Source of the DNA: Candidatus Tharpella sp.
GTDB taxonomy: Bacteria; Desulfobacterota; Anaeroferrophillalia; Anaeroferrophillales; Tharpellaceae
Length of the DNA stretch: 7,798 bases
Assembly: GCA_021163565.1 (NCBI GenBank)
Contig: JAGGTT010000285.1
Coordinates: forward strand, 1-7,798
Direction: 5' to 3'
Made by a program: the position numbers and the translations under genes. The notes beneath the pieces were generated by a model, which saw only the letters and a list, made by a program, of their open reading frames with translations, made no database searches and was not told the DNA's origin. How positions within the stretch are numbered: position 1 is the first letter of the stretch; the number at the start of each line of letters is the position of its first letter. Shown here piece after piece: positions 1 to 6,246 of the stretch.

Positions 1-611
1 AGGCGCATACAATCGAGGATGTAGATTTTCTGGCGCAGGGAACCCTCTATCCGGATGTGATTGAGAGTGTCTCTTTTAAGGGGCCGTCGGCAGTGATTAA
101 GAGTCATCATAATGTCGGTGGATTGCCTGAGCACATGAAACTGGAACTGGTGGAGCCCCTGCGTGAGCTTTTCAAGGATGAAGTGCGGGAGGTCGGGCGC
201 GAACTTGGTCTACCTTCCGAGGTGGTTGATCGTCAGCCTTTCCCGGGGCCGGGGCTCGCCATCCGGATACTGGGAGAGGTTACCGAAAATCGTCTCAAAA
301 TCCTGCGTCAGGCGGATGCGATACTGCTCGATGAGATTCGCACTGCCGGACTCTACAATGAAATATGGCAGTCCTTTGCCGTGCTCATCCCGGTTAAAAC
401 CGTTGGTGTTATGGGCGATGAACGCACCTATGAGAAGGTGATTGCTTTACGGGCGGTCAACAGTCGTGACGGGATGACCGCCGACTGGGTGCGGCTACCT
501 TATGATCTTCTGGGGCGTATCGCCAATCGGATTATCAACGAAGTCAGAGGTGTCAACCGGGTGGTTTATGATATTTCATCGAAGCCTCCGGGAACCATAG
601 AATGGGAATAA
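1..611 (+). CDS. guaA: GMP synthase (glutamine-hydrolysing), C-terminal part, 5' end outside window
   Basis: GuaA converts XMP to GMP with ATP and glutamine, the last step of de novo guanine nucleotide synthesis in the cytoplasm. The reading frame is open from base 3 and gives 202 residues before the TAA at 609-611. It holds the end of the ATP-pyrophosphatase domain ([13 protein letters not shown] near the window edge, then [11 protein letters not shown]) and the whole C-terminal dimerisation domain. Family landmarks are [61 protein letters not shown] and the family's usual C-terminus KPPGTIEWE. The N-terminal glutamine amidotransferase domain must lie upstream. A GTG at 57 is not the true start, because conserved GuaA sequence continues upstream of it to the window edge. 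The next gene begins 11 nt after the stop. Identification is very secure. Confidence 0.98.
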   Translation, partial: AHTIEDVDFLAQGTLYPDVIESVSFKGPSAVIKSHHNVGGLPEHMKLELVEPLRELFKDEVREVGRELGLPSEVVDRQPFPGPGLAIRILGEVTENRLKILRQADAILLDEIRTAGLYNEIWQSFAVLIPVKTVGVMGDERTYEKVIALRAVNSRDGMTADWVRLPYDLLGRIANRIINEVRGVNRVVYDISSKPPGTIEWE

Positions 612-615
612 AGGA
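611..615 (+). promoter_or_regulatory. Ribosome binding site deciding the start of the sigma-54 regulator
   Basis: AAGGA lies 7 nt before the ATG at 623 and shares its first base with the guaA stop codon. This spacing favours the start at 623 over the ATG at 602, which lies inside guaA, overlaps its last 10 bases and has no comparable site upstream. The arrangement suggests translational coupling of the regulator to guaA. Confidence 0.65.
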
Positions 616-622
616 TAAAGTT

Positions 623-2020
623 ATGGATCAGGCGGGGAATATTTTCATCGTTGATCGTAAGAGCCGGCTTCGAGAGGAGACGGCAGAGACTTTGCGTGAG
701 CTTGGTTTTCAGGTCGATTTGTTTGACTGCGGTGAAGAAGTTCGGGCCCGGCTTAAGACATCATCTTGCCAACTGCTTCTGGCTGAAGTAGACCTGTTGC
801 CGGGTGGCGGGATGGAATTTCTCTTGGGTGAAGAGGCGATTCTTTCCTCCACGGTTGTCATCTTGATGGCGGAGAAAATCTCAGTCGATCAGGTGGCGGC
901 GGTAATGCGGGCCGGAGCGGCCGATTTTATCCAGCGGCCCTATGGCCTTGAGGAGCTTTGTCTGCGGATCGAGAAAGCCCTCAAAGTGCGTTTTTATGAG
1001 CATGAACTGACGTATCTGCGGCACGAACGTGACATTATCTACCGTTTCGATAATTTTATTGGTGAGAGTGAAGCGATTAAGCAGGTTTTTGCCCTTCTCG
1101 AGAAAGTTTCGGCAAGTAACTCCAGTATCCTGATTTCGGGAGAGACCGGAACCGGGAAAGAGCTGGTGGCCGGTGCGATCCATTACAGTAGTCCCCGAGC
1201 GGCGAAAAGCTTTATTAAAGTAAATTGTGCCGCTCTGCATGATAATCTTCTTGAGAGCGAACTCTTCGGCCATGAAAAAGGTGCCTATACCGGAGCCAGC
1301 CGGCAACGTATCGGTCGTTTTGAACAGGCGGATCAGGGAACTCTTTTTCTTGATGAGATCGGCGATATGAGTCTGGGCACCCAGGCGAAACTGCTTCGGG
1401 TTCTGCAAGAGAAGGAGTTTGAGCGTCTTGGCGGAGATAAAACCATCAAGGTTGATGCCCGCATCATTTCCGCTTCAAATAAGGATATGGCCAAGATTAT
1501 CCGGGAGGGAGATTTTCGCGAGGACCTTTTTTATCGCATAAACGTGATTAATGTCCATCTGCCGCCGCTCCGGGAAAGGCGTGATGATATTCCTCTTCTG
1601 GCAGAATCCTTTATTCGTAAATTTTCTGCCGATTTAAAGAAGAATATCCGTACGCTCCATCCCGATGCCGCACGTTTTCTCCAGAAACATCACTGGTCGG
1701 GGAATGTGCGTGAGCTGCAGAACTGTATTGAGAGAGCGGTTTTGATGACTGACGGTCAGGAAATTCTATTGAATGATCTGCTCTTTATGTGTGATATGAG
1801 AAAAGATGAGTGTGGATGTGAAATGGGGTCTATGTTTAAGCTGCCGTCACAGGGCTTGAAACTGGAGGATGTCGAACGTTCACTGATTGTTGAAACTCTG
1901 GAGGCCTGTAACTGGGTGCAGAAAGATGCGGCCGAGATGTTGGGAATCAGTAAACGGGTGATGAATTACAAGGTCAAACAACTTGGTCTGGCCAATGACC
2001 GCTGGCTTAAAAATAAGTAA
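623..2020 (+). CDS. Sigma-54-dependent response regulator with degenerate receiver (NtrC-type: receiver, AAA+, Fis-type HTH)
   Basis: This is a bacterial enhancer-binding protein of about 465 residues that should remodel sigma-54 RNA polymerase by ATP hydrolysis. Residues 6-120 form a receiver-like domain. Residues 145-375 form the AAA+ domain, with Walker A GETGTGKE (173-180), the sigma-54 contact loop GAYTGA (220-225, Tyr variant of GAFTGA), Walker B GTLFLDE (239-245), probable arginine fingers R299/R305 and sensor II GNVREL (360-365). Residues 432-456 form a Fis-type helix-turn-helix. By my alignment the receiver is degenerate: only one acid (D11) remains of the acidic pair, E55 stands at the phospho-acceptor position, M82 replaces the switch Thr and R105 replaces the conserved Lys. 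The output domains look intact. The linker carries C390, C397 and C399. No histidine kinase is nearby. Start 623 is chosen from the ribosome site; an ATG at 602 would add 7 residues. The targets are unknown, and the position behind guaA suggests co-transcription. Confidence 0.93.
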   Translation: MDQAGNIFIVDRKSRLREETAETLRELGFQVDLFDCGEEVRARLKTSSCQLLLAEVDLLPGGGMEFLLGEEAILSSTVVILMAEKISVDQVAAVMRAGAADFIQRPYGLEELCLRIEKALKVRFYEHELTYLRHERDIIYRFDNFIGESEAIKQVFALLEKVSASNSSILISGETGTGKELVAGAIHYSSPRAAKSFIKVNCAALHDNLLESELFGHEKGAYTGASRQRIGRFEQADQGTLFLDEIGDMSLGTQAKLLRVLQEKEFERLGGDKTIKVDARIISASNKDMAKIIREGDFREDLFYRINVINVHLPPLRERRDDIPLLAESFIRKFSADLKKNIRTLHPDAARFLQKHHWSGNVRELQNCIERAVLMTDGQEILLNDLLFMCDMRKDECGCEMGSMFKLPSQGLKLEDVERSLIVETLEACNWVQKDAAEMLGISKRVMNYKVKQLGLANDRWLKNK

Positions 2021-2059
2021 TGGAGAGGGCGATTGGTTCTGATCTTCAGTTTTTTATGT

Positions 2060-2095
2060 AGGTTGTCTTGAAAAGGCAATTTTTCAAGGTAGCCT
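2060..2095 (+). repeat. Short hairpin made of the two ends of the 3331-3471 repeat (core-deleted copy)
   Basis: The arms at 2060-2074 and 2081-2095 can pair over 15 bp in RNA, allowing three G-U pairs, around a 6-nt loop. Bases 2071-2095 match 3448-3472, the right end of the large palindrome, at 23 of 25 positions. Bases 2061-2074 match its left end 3331-3344 at 12 of 14. It therefore looks like a miniature derivative of the same element with the core missing. It could also act as a transcription terminator or mRNA stabiliser behind the regulator, but no strong T-run follows. Confidence 0.6.
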
Positions 2096-2102
2096 GTAGT
2101 TT

Positions 2103-2149
2103 TAGAGGGCACGAAGAGTAAAAGCATGGGCTATTCTTCGCGCCCTTTA
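2103..2149 (+). terminator. Long stem-loop, possible terminator or attenuator between the sigma-54 regulator and rlmN
   Basis: The arms at 2106-2120 and 2132-2146 pair over 15 positions with one A-C mismatch and one G-U pair, around an 11-nt loop. The stem can be extended outwards by three pairs to 2103 and 2149. The right arm ends in GCCC and is followed by TTTAT, a weak U-tract. It is probably a terminator for the guaA-regulator unit, but the short T-run leaves an attenuator or processed leader possible. It is unrelated in sequence to the neighbouring hairpin. Confidence 0.45.
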
Positions 2150-2198
2150 TCGCTTTTGCGGAACCGGTTTTTTGTTGGATTCAGGAAACAGTTTTCAT

Positions 2199-3272
2199 AT
2201 GAATAAACTTAATCTTAAAGGTATGAAGCGCCAGGAGCTGGTTGAGCGGCTGGCCGGAATCGGGAAGGAGCGTTACCGGGCGGATCAGATTATCCGCTGG
2301 CTATATCTGCAGCGGGTTCGGAACATTGATGAGATGAGTAATCTTTCTCGGCTTTGCCGTAAGCATCTGCAAGATTTTTCCTATATCGGTCAGATTGAAC
2401 TTGTCAAAGAGGAGCTGTCTCAGGATGGAACCCGAAAATTTCTTTTCAGGTTAGAGGATGAACATACAATTGAGACGGTTCTGATTGCCGAAAAGAGTCG
2501 TCTGACGCTCTGTATTTCGACTCAGGTCGGTTGTCGGATGGGGTGTCGTTTTTGTCTGACCGGAAGATCCGGTTTCGAGCGCCAGTTAAGTGCGGCTGAA
2601 ATTGTGGATCAGGTTATTCAGGTGGCTGAGATTGTTGCTCCTGAGAGCCAGGGCCGGGGGGCGATCTCCAATATTGTCATGATGGGCATGGGCGAGCCGC
2701 TCGATAATTTCACCGAGGTTGTCAAGGCACTCGAAATTCTTATGTATGATGATGGACTCCAGTTTTCCAACCGCCGGTTGACCCTTTCAACCTGCGGCCT
2801 GGCCCCGGAAATTATTGAACTCGGAAAACTGACCCATGTCTCTCTGGCAATATCTCTCAATGCTGCGGATGATACCCTGCGCAGTGAACTGATGCCGGTT
2901 AACCGGCGCTATAATCTTGATGAACTACTGGCTGCCTGCCGCACTTATCCGGCGACTAATCAGCGGCGGATAACCTTTGAATATATTCTGTTTGCCGGCT
3001 TGAATGACTCGTTGGAAGATGCCGGCCGCCTGGTTGAGCTGGTCGGGAACCTGCCGGTCAAGATCAATCTGATTCCCTTTAACGAGCATCCGGAGTTGTC
3101 GTTCAAGCGGCCTGATCATCAGCGGATTGTCGATTTTGTCAATTTTCTCCAGCAGCATAAACTGATGGTTATGACCCGACGCAGCAAGGGGGCGGATATC
3201 AGTGCCGCCTGCGGCCAGCTCCGGGCTGCGGAAGCAGCTGTAGAGGCTGCACAGGAACCGGCCATCTCTTAA
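2199..3272 (+). CDS. rlmN: Dual-specificity radical SAM RNA methyltransferase RlmN
   Basis: RlmN makes 2-methyladenosine at A2503 of 23S rRNA and at A37 of some tRNAs, which supports translational accuracy. The 357-residue protein has an N-terminal RNA-binding segment (NLKGMKRQELVERL, then YRADQIIRWLY) and a radical SAM core. The 4Fe-4S motif is CRMGCRFC (C112, C116, C119). The SAM-binding segment is MMGMGEPLDN (161-170). Both catalytic cysteines of the family are present: C105, seven residues before the cluster as in the E. coli enzyme, and C338 in ISAACGQL, the residue that becomes methyl-cysteine. The length is normal, with a short Ala/Glu-rich tail. The ATG at 2199 is preferred because it fits the family N-terminus and has AGGA at 2183-2186, although the 12-nt spacing is long. 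A TTG at 2172 would add 9 unconserved residues. It is separated from both neighbours by repeat-bearing gaps and is probably a single-gene unit. Confidence 0.97.
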   Translation: MNKLNLKGMKRQELVERLAGIGKERYRADQIIRWLYLQRVRNIDEMSNLSRLCRKHLQDFSYIGQIELVKEELSQDGTRKFLFRLEDEHTIETVLIAEKSRLTLCISTQVGCRMGCRFCLTGRSGFERQLSAAEIVDQVIQVAEIVAPESQGRGAISNIVMMGMGEPLDNFTEVVKALEILMYDDGLQFSNRRLTLSTCGLAPEIIELGKLTHVSLAISLNAADDTLRSELMPVNRRYNLDELLAACRTYPATNQRRITFEYILFAGLNDSLEDAGRLVELVGNLPVKINLIPFNEHPELSFKRPDHQRIVDFVNFLQQHKLMVMTRRSKGADISAACGQLRAAEAAVEAAQEPAIS

Positions 3273-3330
3273 ATATTACCGGTTTGAGTATTTTTATGGA
3301 TTTTTTCCCGGCTTGTTGTTAGTAGCTTAT

Positions 3331-3471
3331 GGGTGCCTTGAAAAATTAGAATTTTTGTTCTAGTGCAAGGCGGACGAAGATTTTAACCGCAGGAATACAT
3401 TTAGTATTTTGAGGATTAAAATTTGAGTTCAACGCAGCAATTGAGGAAAAAGGCAATTTTTCTAGGTACCC
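3331..3471. repeat. 141-bp imperfect palindromic intergenic element
   Basis: The segment is symmetrical about base 3401. The outer arms GGGTGCCTTGAAAAATT and AATTTTTCTAGGTACCC are inverted matches with two differences. The inner arms pair less well (GATTTTAACC on the left against GGATTAAAATT on the right). The centre is AATAC-ATTTA-GTATT at 3394-3408. No open reading frame or transposase is associated. The size, strong symmetry and intergenic position fit a dispersed palindromic repeat or a miniature inverted-repeat element. I recall similar repeats in the intergenic spaces of deltaproteobacterial and other proteobacterial genomes, but cannot verify this here. As RNA it would form a long hairpin and could end or protect the rlmN transcript. 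Confidence 0.75.
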
Positions 3472-3521
3472 TTATACTTAAAGCTAAGAATTAAACTCCA
3501 TATGTTTGTCTAATCTGTCTT

Positions 3522-3528
3522 AAGGAGG
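3522..3528 (+). promoter_or_regulatory. Strong ribosome binding site of the lytic transglycosylase
   Basis: AAGGAGG, a near-complete complement of the 16S rRNA tail, sits 5 nt before the ATG at 3534. An out-of-frame ATG at 3530 is too close to the site to compete well. This supports 3534 as the start. Confidence 0.8.
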
Positions 3529-3533
3529 GATGG

Positions 3534-4394
3534 ATGATTCGGGGGAGAAAAATTTTTCGGCCGTTTCTGTTTACGCTACCGGTTGTATTTTTAGTTTTTC
3601 TCGGGGTTGCGGCCGCGGGTATGGAACCATCGCTGTGTCAACGACTGGCGGCGGAAAAGGGTTTAGAGCAGGCTGTGGTCGCCCGTTACTGTTCGGATAA
3701 GAAGCGAATCGATGTTGATACCAGGATAATCGGTAAGAATCTTAAACAGGTCGAATATAAGGCAACTTACGACCGCTTTTCAGGTTCGGCCTCAGTGCGG
3801 AAGGCCCAGGCTTTTCTCGATGAAAATCGGAAATGGATGGCTGAAATTGAGAAAAAATTCAAGGTTGAGGCCGAGGTGATAACAGCTATTTTTCTGGTCG
3901 AGTCCGATCTGGGACGTTACCCGGGACGTTATTCTCTGCTACAGGTGTTTATCTCCCTGGCATCCTGTAATCAGGAGGAGTATCTGCGCTTGGTCTATCG
4001 GGATCTTAAACCGAAATTTCCGGATATCGACTATGCCTGGCTGCAACGGCGAGCCCGAAAAAAATCGGCCTGGGGGTATACCCAATTGGTGGCCCTGTTG
4101 CAGATGGCCGACCGGCTTGAGGTTGATTCGGTGAAAGGTTCATGGGCTGGAGCTTTCGGGATTTGTCAGTTTATTCCCAGCAGTTGTTTAAGCTACGCGG
4201 TTGACGGCAGTGGTGACAATAAAATCGATCTTTACAATTTTAAGGATGCCGCGGCAAGTGTTGCCAACTATCTCAAAGCTCACGGCTGGCGGCCGGGTCT
4301 TGATGTTAAACAGCAGGAGAAGGTTGTTCTCAGTTACAATCACAGCCGCCTCTATTGTGAGGCTGTAGTTGCTTTAGCGGGACAGTTACAATAA
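3534..4394 (+). CDS. MltB-family lytic murein transglycosylase
   Basis: Enzymes of this family cleave the MurNAc-GlcNAc bond of peptidoglycan with formation of 1,6-anhydro-MurNAc, remodelling the cell wall in the periplasm. The 286-residue product starts with a basic segment and a hydrophobic stretch (residues 11-28, ending VAAAG). This looks like a type I signal peptide or an uncleaved anchor; no lipobox cysteine is placed for lipoprotein processing, unlike E. coli MltB. The catalytic glutamate is probably E123 in AIFLVESDLGRYPG. The family block GSWAGAFGICQFIPSS (202-217), then YAVDGSGDNKIDLYNFKDA and SVANYLKAHGW, is very close to MltB. The late motif YNHSRLYCEAV also fits. The mature part has six cysteines (35, 53, 145, 211, 218, 275), unusually many. 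No peptidoglycan-binding domain follows. It sits 4 nt upstream of tmk, probably as the first gene of that unit. The exact subfamily is unsure. Confidence 0.9.
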   Translation: MIRGRKIFRPFLFTLPVVFLVFLGVAAAGMEPSLCQRLAAEKGLEQAVVARYCSDKKRIDVDTRIIGKNLKQVEYKATYDRFSGSASVRKAQAFLDENRKWMAEIEKKFKVEAEVITAIFLVESDLGRYPGRYSLLQVFISLASCNQEEYLRLVYRDLKPKFPDIDYAWLQRRARKKSAWGYTQLVALLQMADRLEVDSVKGSWAGAFGICQFIPSSCLSYAVDGSGDNKIDLYNFKDAAASVANYLKAHGWRPGLDVKQQEKVVLSYNHSRLYCEAVVALAGQLQ

Positions 4395-4398
4395 TTTT

Positions 4399-5085
4399 AT
4401 GGCCGATAATCTAAAGGATGGAACCCTGATCTCATTTGAAGGGATTGAAGGGTGTGGTAAATCAACCCAGATTGTCATGCTCGCGGAGCGTTTGCGTGAA
4501 CTTGGTCTCGAGGTTGTGATCTCACGTGAGCCCGGGGCGACACCGCTGGGGCAGGAGCTGCGGAAGCTGCTTTTAGATCCGGCTTACAACCCTGATGCTT
4601 TGACTGAGTTACTGCTCTATTTGGCAGATCGTCGGGAGCACTGCTCCCGGGTAATCCGTCCGGCCCGGGCCCGGGGGGCGCTGGTTCTGCTGGATCGTTT
4701 TATCGACTCAACCTGGGTTTACCAGGGATTTGCGGCTTCGGCCGCAGCCATTGACGACACTCGGGATGCGGTTTCCGTGGAGATGATTGAGACTTTGAAC
4801 CGGCAGGTCGTGGGCTCTGACTGGCCGCAGCTGACTTTTCTTCTGGATTGTTCCGCGAAAGTCGGCCTGGAACGGGCTCGGCGGCGCAATCTTGAAACCG
4901 GGGCGGTGGGTGTCGCTGATCGCTTTGAACAGCGGCATATCGATTTTCACAAGCAGGTTCGGGCCGGTTTTCTGCACCTGGCGGAGATGGAAAAAGAGCG
5001 TTTTCGGGTCATCAACGCGCAACAGGAGATTAATGATATTCACGATTGTATATGGCGTGAGATTTCGGGCCGAATTCTTGGATAG
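4399..5085 (+). CDS. tmk: Thymidylate kinase (dTMP kinase)
   Basis: Tmk phosphorylates dTMP to dTDP with ATP, an essential step towards dTTP. The 228-residue protein has the P-loop FEGIEGCGKSTQ (13-24), the DR[E]-type motif SREPGATPLGQELRKLLL (42-59), the LYLADRREH segment (73-81), the LDRFIDSTWVYQG motif (98-110) that holds the dTMP site, and a LID region with several arginines (RARRRN, 159-164). Arginines in the LID rather than the P-loop are typical of the Gram-negative-type enzyme. The length is slightly above the usual 205-215. The start is the only sensible one, since conserved sequence begins at residue 8, but no clear ribosome binding site precedes it. Translation is probably coupled to the upstream gene, which stops 4 nt before. 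holB starts 3 nt after the stop. Confidence 0.97.
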   Translation: MADNLKDGTLISFEGIEGCGKSTQIVMLAERLRELGLEVVISREPGATPLGQELRKLLLDPAYNPDALTELLLYLADRREHCSRVIRPARARGALVLLDRFIDSTWVYQGFAASAAAIDDTRDAVSVEMIETLNRQVVGSDWPQLTFLLDCSAKVGLERARRRNLETGAVGVADRFEQRHIDFHKQVRAGFLHLAEMEKERFRVINAQQEINDIHDCIWREISGRILG

Positions 5086-5088
5086 GGT

Positions 5089-6129
5089 ATGCCGTTAGCT
5101 GATCTTTATGGACAGACTCTGGCACGGGAACGCCTGCTTAACATGGTCGTGCGGAATCGGGTGCCGCAGACGCTGCTTTTTGCCGGGCCGGAAGGGGTGG
5201 GTAAAAACCTGGCGGCCCGGATGTTCGCTCAGGCTTTAAGTTGTCGTCAGCGGGTCGATGGTGATGCCTGCGGTAGCTGCCCGGCCTGTATCCAGATTGA
5301 GCGCAAGCTCTATCCTGATATGTTGATTGTTACGGCTGAAAAACAGCAGATTAAGATTGGTCAGGTGGCTGAAATACGGGAATTCATCAGTTTTGCGCCG
5401 TTGGTGGGTGAAAGGCGGATCGTAATTATCGAAGATGCCCATAAACTCAACAATGTTGCCGCGAATGCCCTGCTAAAAACTTTAGAGGAACCGTTTCCGA
5501 CGGTGCTTTTTATACTTTTAAGTCACCGGCATAGCCTGTTGCTTGCGACCATCCTGTCGCGCTGTCTGCTTCTTCCTTTTGTCTCCCTGCATAAGGCAGT
5601 CGTGGTTGAGATTCTGGAGGGATTGGAACTTGCGTCGGAGTATGGTGAGATTACGGCGGCAGGTATTGCCGATGCCGCAGCCTGGTCCGGCGGTAGCATG
5701 GGACGGGCACTCTTTTTTCTGAGGGAGGAGAATCTCCTCTGGTTCAGTGATTTTATCGGAAAGTTCAGCCGCCTGCCGCAGGCAACCCTGTCCCAAGCTC
5801 TTGATTTGGCGGAAATGGCGGCCCAATTTAAGGAGCGTGAAGTGCTATTTTTTATCATGCGCAGTTTTCTGCATGATACATTGTTGGCGGCCCGAGGTCT
5901 TTACGGTAGTATGCGAGAGGATGATATGCGTATAGAGACTCCTTTCTGGAGTGAGGCGGTACTCGCATTTGCTGCGTTGCCGGAGTCGCTACTTATGTCA
6001 ATCCGCCACCGCCTTTCAGCCGTAGAGAAAGCTCAGGGGATCAATGTTAATCTCAGGTTAGCTTTTGACGCAGTGTTCAGTTCGATTGTCACCGGTCGGG
6101 ATAAGATTCAGCTTGCCGGTGTTTTATGA
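5089..6129 (+). CDS. holB: DNA polymerase III subunit delta-prime (clamp loader)
   Basis: Delta-prime is the stator subunit of the clamp loader that places the beta sliding clamp on DNA. The 346-residue length is typical. The AAA+ part shows a P-loop-like GPEGVGKN (33-40) in which the usual Ser/Thr after the Lys is Asn, a four-cysteine zinc site (C52, C61, C64, C67, as CGSCPAC), the Walker B-like VIIEDAHKL (112-120), ANALLKTLEEP (125-135) and the SRC motif (157-159) that supplies the trans-acting arginine. DnaX (tau/gamma) is the main lookalike, but it is much longer, has a full P-loop and differs in sequence; delta-prime proteins are often defective in nucleotide binding, which fits the Asn. 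The C-terminal collar region (about 210-346) is poorly conserved, as usual. It follows tmk by 3 nt, a pairing found in many bacteria. Confidence 0.95.
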   Translation: MPLADLYGQTLARERLLNMVVRNRVPQTLLFAGPEGVGKNLAARMFAQALSCRQRVDGDACGSCPACIQIERKLYPDMLIVTAEKQQIKIGQVAEIREFISFAPLVGERRIVIIEDAHKLNNVAANALLKTLEEPFPTVLFILLSHRHSLLLATILSRCLLLPFVSLHKAVVVEILEGLELASEYGEITAAGIADAAAWSGGSMGRALFFLREENLLWFSDFIGKFSRLPQATLSQALDLAEMAAQFKEREVLFFIMRSFLHDTLLAARGLYGSMREDDMRIETPFWSEAVLAFAALPESLLMSIRHRLSAVEKAQGINVNLRLAFDAVFSSIVTGRDKIQLAGVL

Positions 6130-6246
6130 TATAAAGTGTAATCATTCAAGGCTATTTTTTTAGCATAATTTCCGGTGTTGCCGGATAAGATAAGTGCCGT
6201 GAAGATCTGATGACCTTCGCTGAGGTACTGAAATAGAGGTTTTTTG
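6130..6246 (+). other. Short spacer between holB and the PSP1 gene
   Basis: This 117-nt gap is the only sizeable break in the block from 3534 to metG. It is AT-rich at its left (a run of seven T at 6154-6160 between GCTA and TAGC) and has a small CCGG-TGTTG-CCGG hairpin at 6172-6184. I could not place a convincing promoter or terminator. It may hold a weak internal promoter for the PSP1-metG pair. Confidence 0.4.
6235..6239 (+). promoter_or_regulatory. Ribosome binding site of the PSP1 gene
   Basis: AGAGG lies 7 nt before the ATG at 6247. It favours that ATG over the in-frame TTG immediately before it at 6244. Confidence 0.6.

Noticed and set aside
602..622. Earlier ATG start of the sigma-54 regulator
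   Set aside because: It overlaps guaA by 10 bases with no ribosome site, while the ATG at 623 has AAGGA at good spacing and begins just before the receiver's first strand.
791..793. D57 of the regulator as the true phospho-acceptor instead of E55
   Set aside because: The beta-strand LLLA directly precedes E55, and the conserved Gly falls eight residues after E55 as in NtrC; D57 fits both less well. It remains a minor possibility.
881..1408. Long reverse-strand open frame opposite the sigma-54 regulator
   Set aside because: It lies entirely opposite conserved receiver and AAA+ coding sequence and shows no recognisable domain.
2172..2198. TTG start adding nine residues to RlmN
   Set aside because: The added residues are not family-like, and the ATG at 2199 fits the usual N-terminus.
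3472..3521. Promoter for the lytic transglycosylase
   Set aside because: The stretch is AT-rich and may hold one, but no -35/-10 pair with acceptable spacing could be found by eye.
6149..6165. AGGC...AGCA as a sigma-54 promoter upstream of the PSP1 gene
   Set aside because: The GG-to-GC distance is 13 rather than the strict 12, and the flanking bases do not fit the consensus.
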